This document shows, piece by piece, positions 49,058 through 59,489 of a DNA stretch of 64,000 bases. The translations under genes and the position numbers were made by a program. The notes below the pieces were generated by a model. It was not told the origin of the DNA. It was given only the letters and a program-made list of their open reading frames with translations, and made no database searches. The stretch comes from SpSt-398 sp041752235 (GTDB lineage: Bacteria; Bacteroidota; Bacteroidia; Chitinophagales; Chitinophagaceae). Every line of letters begins with the position of its first letter. Position 1 is the stretch's first letter. The stretch lies in NCBI GenBank assembly GCA_041752235.1, contig JBGSHM010000001.1, positions 124,001 through 188,000 on the forward strand. The letters are read 5' to 3'.

Positions 49058-50326
49058 ATGGCCCCAGACCCGCAACGCATCTATTATCTCCTTCAAACCT
49101 GGACCTCCCGGACAGCTACCCCCGACGAGGAAAAGGAACTCATGTCCCTGGTGGAGTCGGGTGAAGGCCAGACAGAATTAGCGGCCCATATTCAACAATT
49201 GGTTGATTACTATAAAGATGATCCCGAACTGCCGGTGGTGGACTGGGAGCAATTATACCAACGCATATTGGCAGCCCGGCCGGCCGAACCCGTGGTCAGA
49301 AGAATGTATTGGACACGGTGGTTTTCGGCGGCGGTTATTGTGGGGTTGTTGGTGGTGGGGTGGTGGTTTTTGGTCCGGGGACCGGGTGGTAAGTCCGGGG
49401 TCGGGGGTCCGGGGTCTGAGGTTGTGGCGGATGTGGAAGCGCCTGTCACCAACCGTGCTACAATCATCCTGGCTGACGGACGAACAGTATATCTCGATAG
49501 TGCGGAAAATGGAAAACTTGTAGATATCAATGGTGTGCAAGTGGTAAAAACAGCAGACGGAACAATACTCTATCAATACTCCGGACCCTCGTCCTCGGAC
49601 CCCCGACCCCCGACTTCCGACCCCGGACCAGTATTCAACACCCTCACCAATCCCCGCGGCTCCAAGGTCATCAACCTTACGCTCTCCGACGGAACGCGTA
49701 TTTGGCTCAATGCCGGTTCTTCCTTGCGCTACCCCGCGTCCTTCGCGGCCTCGCGGTTAAGTAGAAATGTAGAGATCTCCGGCGAAGCCTACTTTGAAGT
49801 AGCCCCTGATAAAACAAAACCCTTTTATGTAACTAAGGGTGATATGGAGGTAATGGTGTTGGGCACACACTTTAATGTAAATGCCTATGATGACGAATCA
49901 GATATCCGGGTGACATTGCTCGAAGGCCGGGTTAAAGTTTCTCGCAGCGCTCGCAACGAGGCAAAGGACGCTGCGGCCTCAAAAGAATCGCCGCGTACGC
50001 CGCGAGAAATTGTATTAGCTCCCGGCCAGCAAGCCCTCCTCACCACTCACGCCTCACGCCTCACGCTCAACGCCTCCCCCGACCTGGAAGAAACCCTCGC
50101 CTGGAAGAACGGCCGTTTCATTTTCACCAATGCCAGTATAGAAACCATTATGAACCAGGTAGCCAACTGGTATGATGTGGAAGTGGTATATGAAGGCAAG
50201 ATCACCAAGACCTTCAGAGGCGGGATGCCACGTACCCTAAGTGCGGCCAGTGTGTTCCGGATATTGGAGGAGACCGGAGGGGTGCATTTTGAAATAAAAG
50301 GAAAGCAGGTCATTGTACGACCTTAA
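49058..50326 (+). CDS. FecR-type anti-sigma factor with repeat-derived insertions
   Basis: Inner-membrane anti-sigma protein of 422 residues, long for the family. The N-terminal sigma-binding part (1 to about 80) is followed by one transmembrane helix (about 88-106) and the periplasmic FecR domain with LTLSDGTRIWLNAGSSLRYPASF, EISGEAYFEVAPDKTKPFYV and VMVLGTHFNVNAYDDE. The DUF4974 tail (about 345-422) has GRFIFTNASIETIMNQVANWYDVEVVYEG. Four or five low-complexity stretches look like intergenic repeats read in frame: residues about 107-117, 174-190, 226-234, 294-318 and 328-340. These interrupt regions that are otherwise conserved. The reading frame remains open throughout, so the protein may still work. 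Confidence 0.88.
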   Translation: MAPDPQRIYYLLQTWTSRTATPDEEKELMSLVESGEGQTELAAHIQQLVDYYKDDPELPVVDWEQLYQRILAARPAEPVVRRMYWTRWFSAAVIVGLLVVGWWFLVRGPGGKSGVGGPGSEVVADVEAPVTNRATIILADGRTVYLDSAENGKLVDINGVQVVKTADGTILYQYSGPSSSDPRPPTSDPGPVFNTLTNPRGSKVINLTLSDGTRIWLNAGSSLRYPASFAASRLSRNVEISGEAYFEVAPDKTKPFYVTKGDMEVMVLGTHFNVNAYDDESDIRVTLLEGRVKVSRSARNEAKDAAASKESPRTPREIVLAPGQQALLTTHASRLTLNASPDLEETLAWKNGRFIFTNASIETIMNQVANWYDVEVVYEGKITKTFRGGMPRTLSAASVFRILEETGGVHFEIKGKQVIVRP

Positions 50327-50439
50327 AAATAAAAAACCAGGAATGCGGTAACATCCCTGGTCATTTAGATCGAGAATAAGTAGCGACACTCATTTAACAA
50401 CCTAAACCTACCTGTCGGTAGACAGGCTATTGCGAAGCT

Positions 50440-53400
50440 ATGCAATTAATTCATTTTTCCCGTGCCGGTAGCTGTAGGCCGGGGTCAACCCTAATTGTCC
50501 GGGTTATGAAGATCACAGCCGTCATCCTCTTAGCTGCCTGTCTCTCGGCTTCTGCCACCGGCAAGGCCCAGAAGGTCAGTCTTACACTCCGCGATGCGCC
50601 CCTTGAAAAAGCGCTCAAGGAGATCAAGCGCCAAACCGGGCTTGATCTGCTCTATACCGTGGATGTGCTCCAACATGCGCGTCCCGTTACCATTGAGCTC
50701 CGCAATGCCGATCTCCGCCAGGCCCTTGACCAGTGTTTTAAGGAGCAACCACTCACCTATACCATTGTGGAGAACGTGATCGTGGTAAAGCTCAGGCCGG
50801 TTACCTCGGCAGAGGGCGTGGGGGAAGAGATTGTTGCTGTGCCTATTGATGTCAAAGGCCGTGTGGTGGATACCGCAGGCAATCCCGTGGCCGGGGCGAG
50901 TGTAACGGTAAAGGGAGACAGGACCAAAGGAACGACGACAGATGAGAACGGGTATTTTGAGTTGAAGGGAGTGGAGGAGAATGCAACGCTGGTGGTGAGT
51001 GGGGTGAATATTGAGAGGTATGAGGTGAGAGTAAATGGCCGAACAGGCTTGCCAGAGATAAGAGTAAGTCCAAAGATTATTGAAGGAGAAGCCGTTGTAG
51101 TTCAGGGAAGCACTGGGTTTCAAGTAATTGATAAAAAACACCCGGGCAGCTTCGACGTAATTAGTAATGATCTAATTAACCGGCGAGTAAGTGTTGATAT
51201 ATTAAGCTGTATTGAAAACTTAACACCTGGTGTGTCTTTCAGAAATCCTAACGATGGATTATTGATAAGAGGTAGGAACAGTATTTTCTCAAATGTATCA
51301 CCCTTAATAGTTGTTGACAATTTTCCTTATGACGGTGATTTGAATAATATCAATCCAAATAATGTAGAAAGTATTACCATCCTAAAGGATGCTGCTGCAG
51401 CTGCTATTTGGGGAGCTCGTGCAGGCAATGGTGTAATCGTTATCACTACAAAACGAGGGAAAACATAAAAGCTGCAGGTAGATTTTAATACGAATGTAAC
51501 TATTCTGGGAAAACCAGATTTAAATAGCATGCCGATTATTTCAAGTGCTGATTATATAGAACTGGAGCAATTTTTATTTGATAAAGGATTTTACAACGGA
51601 CAAATTTTAAATACAGTTTTAAAAGCTCCGCTTACGCCGGTTGTAGAGATTCTTGTAAAAAAGAGGAATGGAACTATAACACCTGAAGAAGCTGCATCGC
51701 AAATAAATGCATTAAAAAACATTGATGCACGAAATGACCTCAATAAATATTTCTATCGTACAAGCATCATACAACAGAATTCAATTAATGTAAGTGGGAG
51801 CACTTCACACATTAATTACTTTATGTCGGCAGGTTGGGATAAATCTCTTTCTAATTTAAAGGACCAATCCACCAACAGAATAACATTGAACTCAAAAAAC
51901 ACTTTTCGTATTGCGCAAAATCTTAGTGCAGATATTGGATTCAACTATGCACAAACATCGTCAGAAGCTGGTAATAATCCAGGCTTTTTAGTTAATAGCG
52001 GAGCCGGAAGAAACTTATACCCCTATGCTGATCTTGTTGACGACAATGGCAAGCCACTTGTGCTGGTTAAAAATTTCAGAAATATCTATACTGATACTGC
52101 AGGCGGCGGCAACATATTAAACTGGAAATACAGACCACTTGAGGATATTGATAAAACCGAAAACCAGTCAAAGGGTAGGGATTATCTGTTGACTGCTGGT
52201 ATAAGGTATACTATCAATAATCATTTTGCTTTCGATCTAAAATACCAGTATGAAAATTCAGTTGTAACCTCGAGTACGCTTAACAAAGAAGAATCATTCT
52301 TTACAAGAAATCTAGTCAACAGCTTTTATCAACCGGGTGGAGCAAATCCTTTTCCAATTCCAATCGGTGCAATACTGGATCAATCAAATAGTGAAATCAT
52401 TTCACACCAGGGAAGAGCGCAGCTTAACTATAACCAAACATTTAAAGGCAAACATATAGTTACATCATTTGCAGGATGGGAAATAAAAGACTTAACCACT
52501 CATTCTTCCAGCAACCGTGTATATGGATATTCTTTATCAGGCAGTACGGTAATACCTAATATTGACTACGTCACAAAATTTACTCAATTCAATAACCAAT
52601 TTGCAACTGCCGGCATACCAGCATCTCAAGACATAAATAAAACTGTTGATCGCTTTCTTTCTTATTATGCAAATTCAATGTACACATATGATGAAAGATT
52701 TGTTGTGACAGCAAGTGCAAGAAACGATGCGGCAAATTTATTTGGTGTAAAAACGAATCAAAAAGGAGTTCCTTTATGGGCAGTTGGTGGCGGATGGAAC
52801 ATAAGTAAAGAGAAATTTTACAAAATGCGTTCATGGTTACCTAATCTAAATCTGCGAGCAACTTATGGGTATAACGGAAATTTTTCACGAGCTACTTCTG
52901 CTTTTACTACAATCGAGCTAAATACTGCGTTTACAAATCCTATTCCTTCTGCCAGGGTTGTAAACCCGCCAAACGAAAACTTGCGCTGGGAGCGACAACG
53001 AATTTTTAATGTGGGTATTGATTTTGCACTGAAGAAGAACAGGATAGCAGGATCTTTTGAATACTATTGGAAAAGCATTAAGGACCTAATGGGCATAGCA
53101 CCTGCAGATCCGACGCTCGGCGTATACCTGGGCTCTTCACCTAACCAATTTTTTGGAAATTTAGCATCTATGAAAGGGAATGGATTTGAAATTGATCTTA
53201 AAACAATTAATATTGATAGCAAGAATTTTAAATGGCTTACGTCCCTTACAGTCAGCAGGGCTACGAGCCGGGTAACGGAATATCTTCTACCCATTTCAAC
53301 CAATAGCAGTGTCTACCTTTCCGAAAATTCAATTACTCCTATTATCGGGTATCCGATTTATTCAGTGTTTAGTTATCAATGGGCGGGCTTAGATGCAAAT

Positions 53401-53982
53401 GGCAACCCTCAAGGAGTTATTAACCGTTCGCCCACTACGGATTATAATTCTATAATTAATAACACCCTTTTGGACAGCCTTGTATTTAACGGGCCTGTAC
53501 AGCCTGAATAATTTGGTGCTATACTTAACACACTTGAATGGAAGGGAGTATCACTTTCTTTTAATATCAGTTTTAAAGCGGGATATTATTACAGAAAGCC
53601 TTCTGTTTCCTATAGCGGATTATTTACAATCTGGACAGGCCATAGTGATTATGGACAGCGATGGCAAAAGCCAGGTGATGAAAATATTACCAATATACCA
53701 TCTTTAACTTTCCCGCTTGCAGCAGGCAGGGATCAATTTTTTAACTTAAGTGAAACCCTTATAGAAAGAGGGGATCATATAAGGCTAGAAGATATAAGGC
53801 TCCAATATAAATTAAATACCAGTAGCCGAAAAATCCCTATTCAATCACTAAGGTTTTATGCATACCTAAGTAATCTGGGTTTATTATGGGCTGCGAATAA
53901 GCAAGACAATGATCCTTACTTCCTTTCATTTCCAAAACCCGGTAAAAGTCTTGCTTTAGGTATTAATATCTTATTCAAATAA
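50440..53982 (+). pseudogene. STN-containing SusC/RagA transporter with two in-frame TAA codons
   Basis: Reading frame of 1,180 codons from ATG 50440 to the stop at 53980-53982. The start MQLIHFSRAGSCRPG is followed by a signal segment, an STN domain (about 45-115, VSLTLRDAPLEKALKEIKRQTG), a CarboxypepD_reg domain (about 145-215), the plug with GRNSIFSNVSPLIVVDNFPY, and the barrel. TAA codons interrupt at codon 343 (51466-51468, after ITTKRGKT) and codon 1024 (53509-53511, after GPVQPE). On both sides the sequence reads as normal SusC, and the last 155 codons (FGAILNTLEWKGVSLSF... to INILFK) complete the barrel. There is no frameshift. Composition changes from host-like to AT-rich near 51060. 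Confidence 0.87.
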
Positions 53983-53992
53983 AATATCAAAA

Positions 53993-55390
53993 ATGAAAAT
54001 TAAAATATTAATCATATTTGCTCTTGCTCTTTTATTCTTTATTTCATGCAAGAAGAGTGAATTTTTAAATGCAAAACCAAACGAAAAACAAGTAGTTCCA
54101 GAAACTTTAAGGCATTTTCAGGCAATACTAGATAATGATCAGTATATGAATGGGACAAGTTTTGAAGGTTTGGTACCAGGCTTTGGAGAAGTATCGTCCG
54201 ACAATTACTACATAGCACCTGAGTTTACGATCTATTTAGATGTGCAATATTTGAATTTATATAAATGGTTGGACGACATTTACACTGGTGAGGGACCTTT
54301 TTTCGATTGGGATTATGCTTACCGTTCTGTGTTCTATGCAAATGTAGTGCTTGATGGGTTGAAGAAAATTGATCCCACTACCGTGCTAGTTGAGGATTAT
54401 AATAGAGTTAAGGGTAGCGCTTTATTCTATAGAGCACATATCTTTTACCAACTGGCTCAAGTTTTTGGCCAACCATTTAAAGAAGCCACTGCGAATAATG
54501 ATTTGGGAATTCCACTTCGTCTTGTATCCGACGTTGCTGAACCTATTACAAGGTCAACGGTTCAAGCGACTTATGATAGAATCCTGAGCGACCTGAAGGA
54601 ATCGATAAGCTTATTGCCTGATCAAAGCCTTTACAAAACCAGACCTTCTAAATCAGCAGTGTATGGTTTATTAGCCCGCATTTACCAAACATTAAATCTT
54701 ACTGACAGCAGTATTAATTATGCAAACAGCTACCTGCAACTGAAGAGTACGCTTTTAAATTTCAACAGTTTGGATGTCAACATGCCTAATCCAATTCCGA
54801 TGGTAAATGATGAAACAGCGTTCTATTGTGACCTTGGAAAATCAAGCGGTGGATTATTATTACCATTTTTTGCCAGGGTCGATAGCAATTTGTATAACTC
54901 TTATGATGGGAATGACCTAAGGGAAACCATGTTCTTTGCAGACGCTATGGCTGTATTTGGCACACCTGGTTACTATTTTAGGGGGAGCTATTCCGGAAAA
55001 GAAGACTTGTTTGCAGGCATTGCTACGGATGAAATCATGTTAATTAGATCAGAAGCATATGCCCGCAAAGGAGAGATTGCCAATGCAATGAATGATCTGA
55101 ATGCATTACTTGAAAAGAGATTTACTACAGGAACTTTTATACCACTCACTGCTGGAACCTCTCAGGAAGCTTTAACTATCATTTTAAGAGAACGCAGAAA
55201 GGAACTGCTGTTCCGTGGTCTACGATGGACCGACTTAAGAAGACTTAACGCTGAAGGAGCCGGTATAACCATTACGAGAAAATTAGATGGAAATACTTTT
55301 TCATTGCTTCCTGACAGCAAACATTATACTTTTCTAATTCCCCCTTCGGTGATTAATTATAATCCAAGTATGCCGCAAACTCCAAGATAG
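53993..55390 (+). CDS. SusD/RagB family lipoprotein
   Basis: Partner of the preceding SusC, 465 residues, starting 10 bases after its end. Lipobox LLFFISC with Cys19. SusD-type features: FRHFQAILDND-like early helix (LRHFQAILDNDQY), LFYRAHIFYQLAQVFGQPF, YDRILSDLKESISLLPD, LLARIYQTLNLTDSSINY, EIMLIRSEAYARKGEIANAMNDLNALLEKRF and ILRERRKELLFRGLRWTDLRRLN. It is shorter than the SusD at 32 kb and belongs to the group paired with STN-SusC and peptidase genes, so its ligand may be a peptide or glycopeptide rather than a glycan; that is inference from neighbours. It is AT-rich like the block around it. Confidence 0.9.
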   Translation: MKIKILIIFALALLFFISCKKSEFLNAKPNEKQVVPETLRHFQAILDNDQYMNGTSFEGLVPGFGEVSSDNYYIAPEFTIYLDVQYLNLYKWLDDIYTGEGPFFDWDYAYRSVFYANVVLDGLKKIDPTTVLVEDYNRVKGSALFYRAHIFYQLAQVFGQPFKEATANNDLGIPLRLVSDVAEPITRSTVQATYDRILSDLKESISLLPDQSLYKTRPSKSAVYGLLARIYQTLNLTDSSINYANSYLQLKSTLLNFNSLDVNMPNPIPMVNDETAFYCDLGKSSGGLLLPFFARVDSNLYNSYDGNDLRETMFFADAMAVFGTPGYYFRGSYSGKEDLFAGIATDEIMLIRSEAYARKGEIANAMNDLNALLEKRFTTGTFIPLTAGTSQEALTIILRERRKELLFRGLRWTDLRRLNAEGAGITITRKLDGNTFSLLPDSKHYTFLIPPSVINYNPSMPQTPR

Positions 55391-55475
55391 CTAACTAACA
55401 ATTTACTGTAATTGTGCTGGTGCCATTAAAGTATACACCAGGTGGTGAATTAATGACTAAAAAAAACTCATATTA

Positions 55476-56762
55476 ATGATAACAAAGAATTTTTTTTTAT
55501 CGGTTCTATGTATAATATATTCTGCAACTCTCTTTGCACAAGATGCAGAGATACGGCCATTAAATGTGGGTGACAAAATTCCTAATTTAAAATTCGAGAA
55601 AATTTTAAATTACCCCGTTCAATCAGTCGCAATTGATGATTTTAAGGGAAAACTTTTAATACTTGATTTTTGGGCAACGACTTGTGCTATATGTATAAAA
55701 CAATTCCCACGGCTTGACTCGATCCAAAAGAAATTTGGTGACAAGATCATGATACTCCCAGTTGGTTTTGATGGAACCATGAAGGGCAGTATTGAGAAAT
55801 TAGTAACGAAGTGGAAAGGGACAAAACGGGAAATGAGTTTGCCAACAACAGTGCAGGCCCAAGAGGACTCCATGTTAATGAAACTATTCCCTTTTAGCAG
55901 TGTTCCCCTTGAGATATGGATAAATGAGGATGGAGTCGTAATAGGTATTACTAATCATCAGGCAGTAACTGAAAGCAATATCGAAGATATTCTTAATAAA
56001 AAAATGACCAGTTTTCCGCAACGGGTACTTAGTTTTCCGATAAATGTCAATGTGCCGTTTCTACTGAAACGCCAGGCCAATCAATTGTTGTATGGTTCCG
56101 CATTCTCGGGGTATATCGATTCATTATATAGTGATATGACATTTGGTTACCAACTTGATTCATCCTACTATCGCTTTTTTGATGTAAACAGAACATTTTT
56201 CGACTACTACTTAAAAATATACGGCAGACAACTACCTGAGTTATATAGTCAGGGAAATAAAAGAATTATAATAGAATCCCAAGCAGAGTTTCTCTATAAA
56301 GATTGGGCAGATTATCAAGACGCTGATAATTGGGGGATGGAAGAATTTGTAAATAGACACCAATTCTGTTATGAAGCGATATTTCCAAAAAGCTTTTCTC
56401 TGGATAGAATTTATAAATATATGGCCGTTGATATGGACCGTTTTTTTAGTGTAACTAGTTCGATAGAAAAACGAAAAATAAAATGCCTTTACCTAAAAAA
56501 AATACCGGGTAAACACAGCAAAAATACGGGAACGCCTCTCCCAGGCACTACCGTTATTTCATCCTCATTGCTGACTGAAGCAATGAACGATTATCCTCGG
56601 GCACCAGTAATACTTGACAATACTTCCGGCAAAGAAGCAATAACCATTTCGCTGCCTCCCAAATGGGATTACAAGACCTTAAAAAAGATGTTGAATCAAG
56701 TGGGGTTTGACCTAGTCGACGGTGATCAGTTGCTATCGGTACTTGTTATAAAAATGAAATAA
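55476..56762 (+). CDS. TlpA-like thioredoxin-fold protein with C-terminal extension
   Basis: Exported thiol-disulfide protein of 428 residues. Signal about 1-21 (ending TLFAQ). The thioredoxin domain (about 28-180) has ILDFWATTCAICIKQFP with the redox pair CAIC and the cis-Pro region VPLEIWINEDGVVIG. The remaining 240 residues are not thioredoxin. The very C-terminus (RAPVILDNTSGKEAITISLPP ... LLSVLVIKM) loosely recalls the domain found behind TlpA modules in Bacteroidota and in the TIGR03435/DUF3738 group. It sits between SusD and a metalloprotease gene, as in other SusCD-TlpA-peptidase loci, and may keep thiols of an imported substrate or of the protease in the right state. Confidence 0.8.
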   Translation: MITKNFFLSVLCIIYSATLFAQDAEIRPLNVGDKIPNLKFEKILNYPVQSVAIDDFKGKLLILDFWATTCAICIKQFPRLDSIQKKFGDKIMILPVGFDGTMKGSIEKLVTKWKGTKREMSLPTTVQAQEDSMLMKLFPFSSVPLEIWINEDGVVIGITNHQAVTESNIEDILNKKMTSFPQRVLSFPINVNVPFLLKRQANQLLYGSAFSGYIDSLYSDMTFGYQLDSSYYRFFDVNRTFFDYYLKIYGRQLPELYSQGNKRIIIESQAEFLYKDWADYQDADNWGMEEFVNRHQFCYEAIFPKSFSLDRIYKYMAVDMDRFFSVTSSIEKRKIKCLYLKKIPGKHSKNTGTPLPGTTVISSSLLTEAMNDYPRAPVILDNTSGKEAITISLPPKWDYKTLKKMLNQVGFDLVDGDQLLSVLVIKMK

Positions 56763-56790
56763 TCCATTTTACTAAAGTTTAATTTATTGT

Positions 56791-59265
56791 ATGAAAATTA
56801 TTCTCAGCATAATTTTATTAATCAGTATTCAACAGGCTTCCTTTGCCCAATTAAAAAAAACTGATACAACAAAGGCGAGTGTGCTGGCATTCAAAGACCT
56901 TATCCAACCCTCTGTAGTAGCAGATTCAGGGCTTATCAATATTTACAAACAATCCGATAAATTTTATTGGGAAATTCCCAACTCTATATTTGATAAGGAT
57001 ATCTTGATTGTAAGCAGAATTTCCAAAGGAGCAGCCAACAGCAAAAATTTTATGATAGGCTATGCTGGTGATGAGATAAACAACCTAGTAATAAGATTTA
57101 GCAAAGGACCTAAAGGCAACATATTTGTAAGAAGGATCGCTGTTGCGGAACGTGAGACCGATACAATAAGTTCCCTATACTATGCAATAGCCAACTCAAA
57201 CCTGCAGCCGATTGTAGCTGTATTTAATATCAAAGCATTCTCTGAAAACAGAAAAGCATCTGTGATTGATGTAACAGATTACCTGAATGATGATAATGAT
57301 ATCTTTTTTTTTAACCCTGGTTATAAGTCCATGCTCGGGTTAACTGGTATCCAGGCTGACAAGTCTTATGTGGTGGATGTAAAATCATTTGCAAATAATA
57401 TTGAAATCAGGACAGTTAAGACCTATTCTAAAACGCAAAATATTACCGGTATAAACGGTGGGTTGTTACCAATTGGAAGCAGTGGCACATCAACACTTGA
57501 ATTAAACACTTTTGTGATCCTGTTACCTGAGCAAATCATGCAGAGCCGATTTTATGATGACAGAGTGGGTTTTTTTTCACTTTCATTTATAGATTATGAC
57601 TTGAACCCACAGGGGGTTAAAAAAATAAATCTAATAAAACGTTGGAGACTTGAACCGAAAGAAAAAGATAAGGAAAAATACTATCAGGGCGAACTTGTAG
57701 AACCAAAGAAGCCAATTGTGTTTTATATTGACCCCAATACACCCCCTAAGTGGGTACCCTATTTAATGCAGGGTGTAAACGACTGGCAAGTAGCATTTGA
57801 ACAAGCGGGTTTTAAGAATGCCATCTTTGCGAAAGAAGCACCATCGAAGGACGAAGATTCGACATGGAGCATTGAAGATTCGAAATACTCTGCTATTGTA
57901 TATAAACCCTCAACCGTAGAAAATGCCAGCGGACCGGTTATTGTAGACCCGAGAAGTGGGGAGATACTTGAAAGTCATATTAACTGGTATCATAACATGC
58001 TGAATCCCCTTCATTACTGGTATTTGCTTCAGGCCTCGCAAGTAGATTCTACAGCAAGGGCTATGGTATTTCCCGATTCGCTTATGGGAAAGCTGATTCG
58101 CTCTGTTGTTTCCCATGAAGTAGGTCATGCATTGGGTCTGCAACATAATTTTGGATCGAGTTCGACTATTCCAGTCGACAGCTTGAGAAGCAAAACATGG
58201 GTGACTAAATATGGCCATACACCTTCCATTATGGATTATGCCCGGCTTAATTATGTTGCACAACCCGAAGACTCCCTCGAACTTTCTACGCTTTTGCCTA
58301 GGATTGGCGTTTATGATAAATGGGCGATTGAATGGGGATACAAGCTATATTCGCAATATTCATCGGCTAGTTCGGAAAGAGACTTTCTGAATCAATTGGT
58401 AATAAAAAAATTATCAAATAACAAGCGACTATGGTTTGGTGCTGATTCCAGCCCCAATGACCCCCGCTGTCAATCTGAAGATCTTGGTGATGATGCGATG
58501 AAAGCGAATACATATGCTATTAAAAATTTAAAATGGATATTGCCACACTTAAGAGAGTGGACCAAACAACCCAATGAAGGATATGAAAACTTCGAAAGCC
58601 TTTACCGCCAATTATTAAATCACTATTACAGATATGCTGGACATGTGGCTAAGTATATTGGCGGAACTTATGAAACTTCAAAACGAGTTGAAGAGCCGGG
58701 AAGTGTATTTGAAACTGTACCAAGGGAAAAGCAAAAGAAAGCAATTGAATTCCTTAATGAAAATCTTTTTAAAACTCCTTGGTGGATCATTGACTCCTCA
58801 GTTCTTAACTATATACCTATGTCGCCTATTGATATTTTAAGCATAGTTCAAATGAAGTATCTTGAAGACCTAACCTCCAGCATAACATTTATAAAACTTA
58901 TTCGAGCTGAAGCTATTGGTGGAAAGAAGGTTTATCAGCTTAAAGAATATTTTAAAGATTTGCATAATTGTTTTTGGGAGGAATTGAAAACAAATAGGCC
59001 TATCGATTTATTCAGACGAAACCTGCAGAAAGTATATGTGGAAAAATTTATAAAATTTATTGAGAAGGAGCCGATGGATGATAAGACTGCCATGGTGGTC
59101 AGTGCCAGTTCCAAGTTGAACGACATAAACAGCTTGGTCAAAATTGAGTTGAAACTACTTAAAAATGAGCTTGGAAAAGCTGTTATTATGTATAAGGATT
59201 TGATGACAAAGTACCATTTGCAGGATTGTTTAGAAAGAATTGAGGATGCCTTGAAACTAGATTAA
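56791..59265 (+). CDS. Secreted zinc metalloprotease (metzincin, DUF5117/DUF4953 type)
   Basis: Protease of 824 residues with signal about 1-19. The metzincin zinc site HEVGHALGLQHNFGSS fits HExxHxxGxxH, followed by the Met-turn-like SIMDYARLNYV. The N-terminal part (about 30-300) with KFYWEIPNSIFDKDILIVSRISKGA and VRRIAVAERETDTISSLYYAI matches the DUF5117/DUF5118 modules of Bacteroidota zinc-dependent metalloproteases. The C-terminal third is helical. It should act in periplasm or on the surface to cut peptides bound by the SusC/SusD pair. It is the last gene of the AT-rich block, starting 28 bases after TlpA. Confidence 0.9.
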   Translation: MKIILSIILLISIQQASFAQLKKTDTTKASVLAFKDLIQPSVVADSGLINIYKQSDKFYWEIPNSIFDKDILIVSRISKGAANSKNFMIGYAGDEINNLVIRFSKGPKGNIFVRRIAVAERETDTISSLYYAIANSNLQPIVAVFNIKAFSENRKASVIDVTDYLNDDNDIFFFNPGYKSMLGLTGIQADKSYVVDVKSFANNIEIRTVKTYSKTQNITGINGGLLPIGSSGTSTLELNTFVILLPEQIMQSRFYDDRVGFFSLSFIDYDLNPQGVKKINLIKRWRLEPKEKDKEKYYQGELVEPKKPIVFYIDPNTPPKWVPYLMQGVNDWQVAFEQAGFKNAIFAKEAPSKDEDSTWSIEDSKYSAIVYKPSTVENASGPVIVDPRSGEILESHINWYHNMLNPLHYWYLLQASQVDSTARAMVFPDSLMGKLIRSVVSHEVGHALGLQHNFGSSSTIPVDSLRSKTWVTKYGHTPSIMDYARLNYVAQPEDSLELSTLLPRIGVYDKWAIEWGYKLYSQYSSASSERDFLNQLVIKKLSNNKRLWFGADSSPNDPRCQSEDLGDDAMKANTYAIKNLKWILPHLREWTKQPNEGYENFESLYRQLLNHYYRYAGHVAKYIGGTYETSKRVEEPGSVFETVPREKQKKAIEFLNENLFKTPWWIIDSSVLNYIPMSPIDILSIVQMKYLEDLTSSITFIKLIRAEAIGGKKVYQLKEYFKDLHNCFWEELKTNRPIDLFRRNLQKVYVEKFIKFIEKEPMDDKTAMVVSASSKLNDINSLVKIELKLLKNELGKAVIMYKDLMTKYHLQDCLERIEDALKLD

Positions 59266-59489
59266 TGGGGACTTTCAAATTTTAAGTAAGCCCCCGAGCA
59301 ACTAAGGGTCTCTATATATGGTAGTAGAGACTACCTTCGATATCTTTTAAATATCTTACTCGTGACTGATATACTAGTAAATCCCGCATGGAGGCGGGAC
59401 AAGTTATGGAACAGCAACAAGCAATGTCTAACATTCGGGCAGTGGTTCGGCGTAGTAAAGATGTAACAGTGACAAATAAATAGTCACAC
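59266..59489. other. Gap at the end of the AT-rich block
   Basis: 224 bases. It contains hairpins GTCTCT-N12-AGAGAC (about 59308-59331) and TCCCGC-N6-GCGGGA (59382-59399), either of which may end the metalloprotease transcript. A 25-codon frame (59406-59483) is too short to call. Base composition returns to host-like here. Confidence 0.5.

Noticed and set aside
29010..53982. Alternative genetic code with TAG/TAA read as glutamine
   Set aside because: Many genes here end normally in TAA or TAG (for example 4927-4929, 6006-6008, 13634-13636), and extending them would run into repeats; the SusC stops need another explanation.
59406..59483. 25-codon frame MEQQQAMSNIRAVVRRSK...
   Set aside because: Too short and without a family match or clear signals; a remnant or chance frame.
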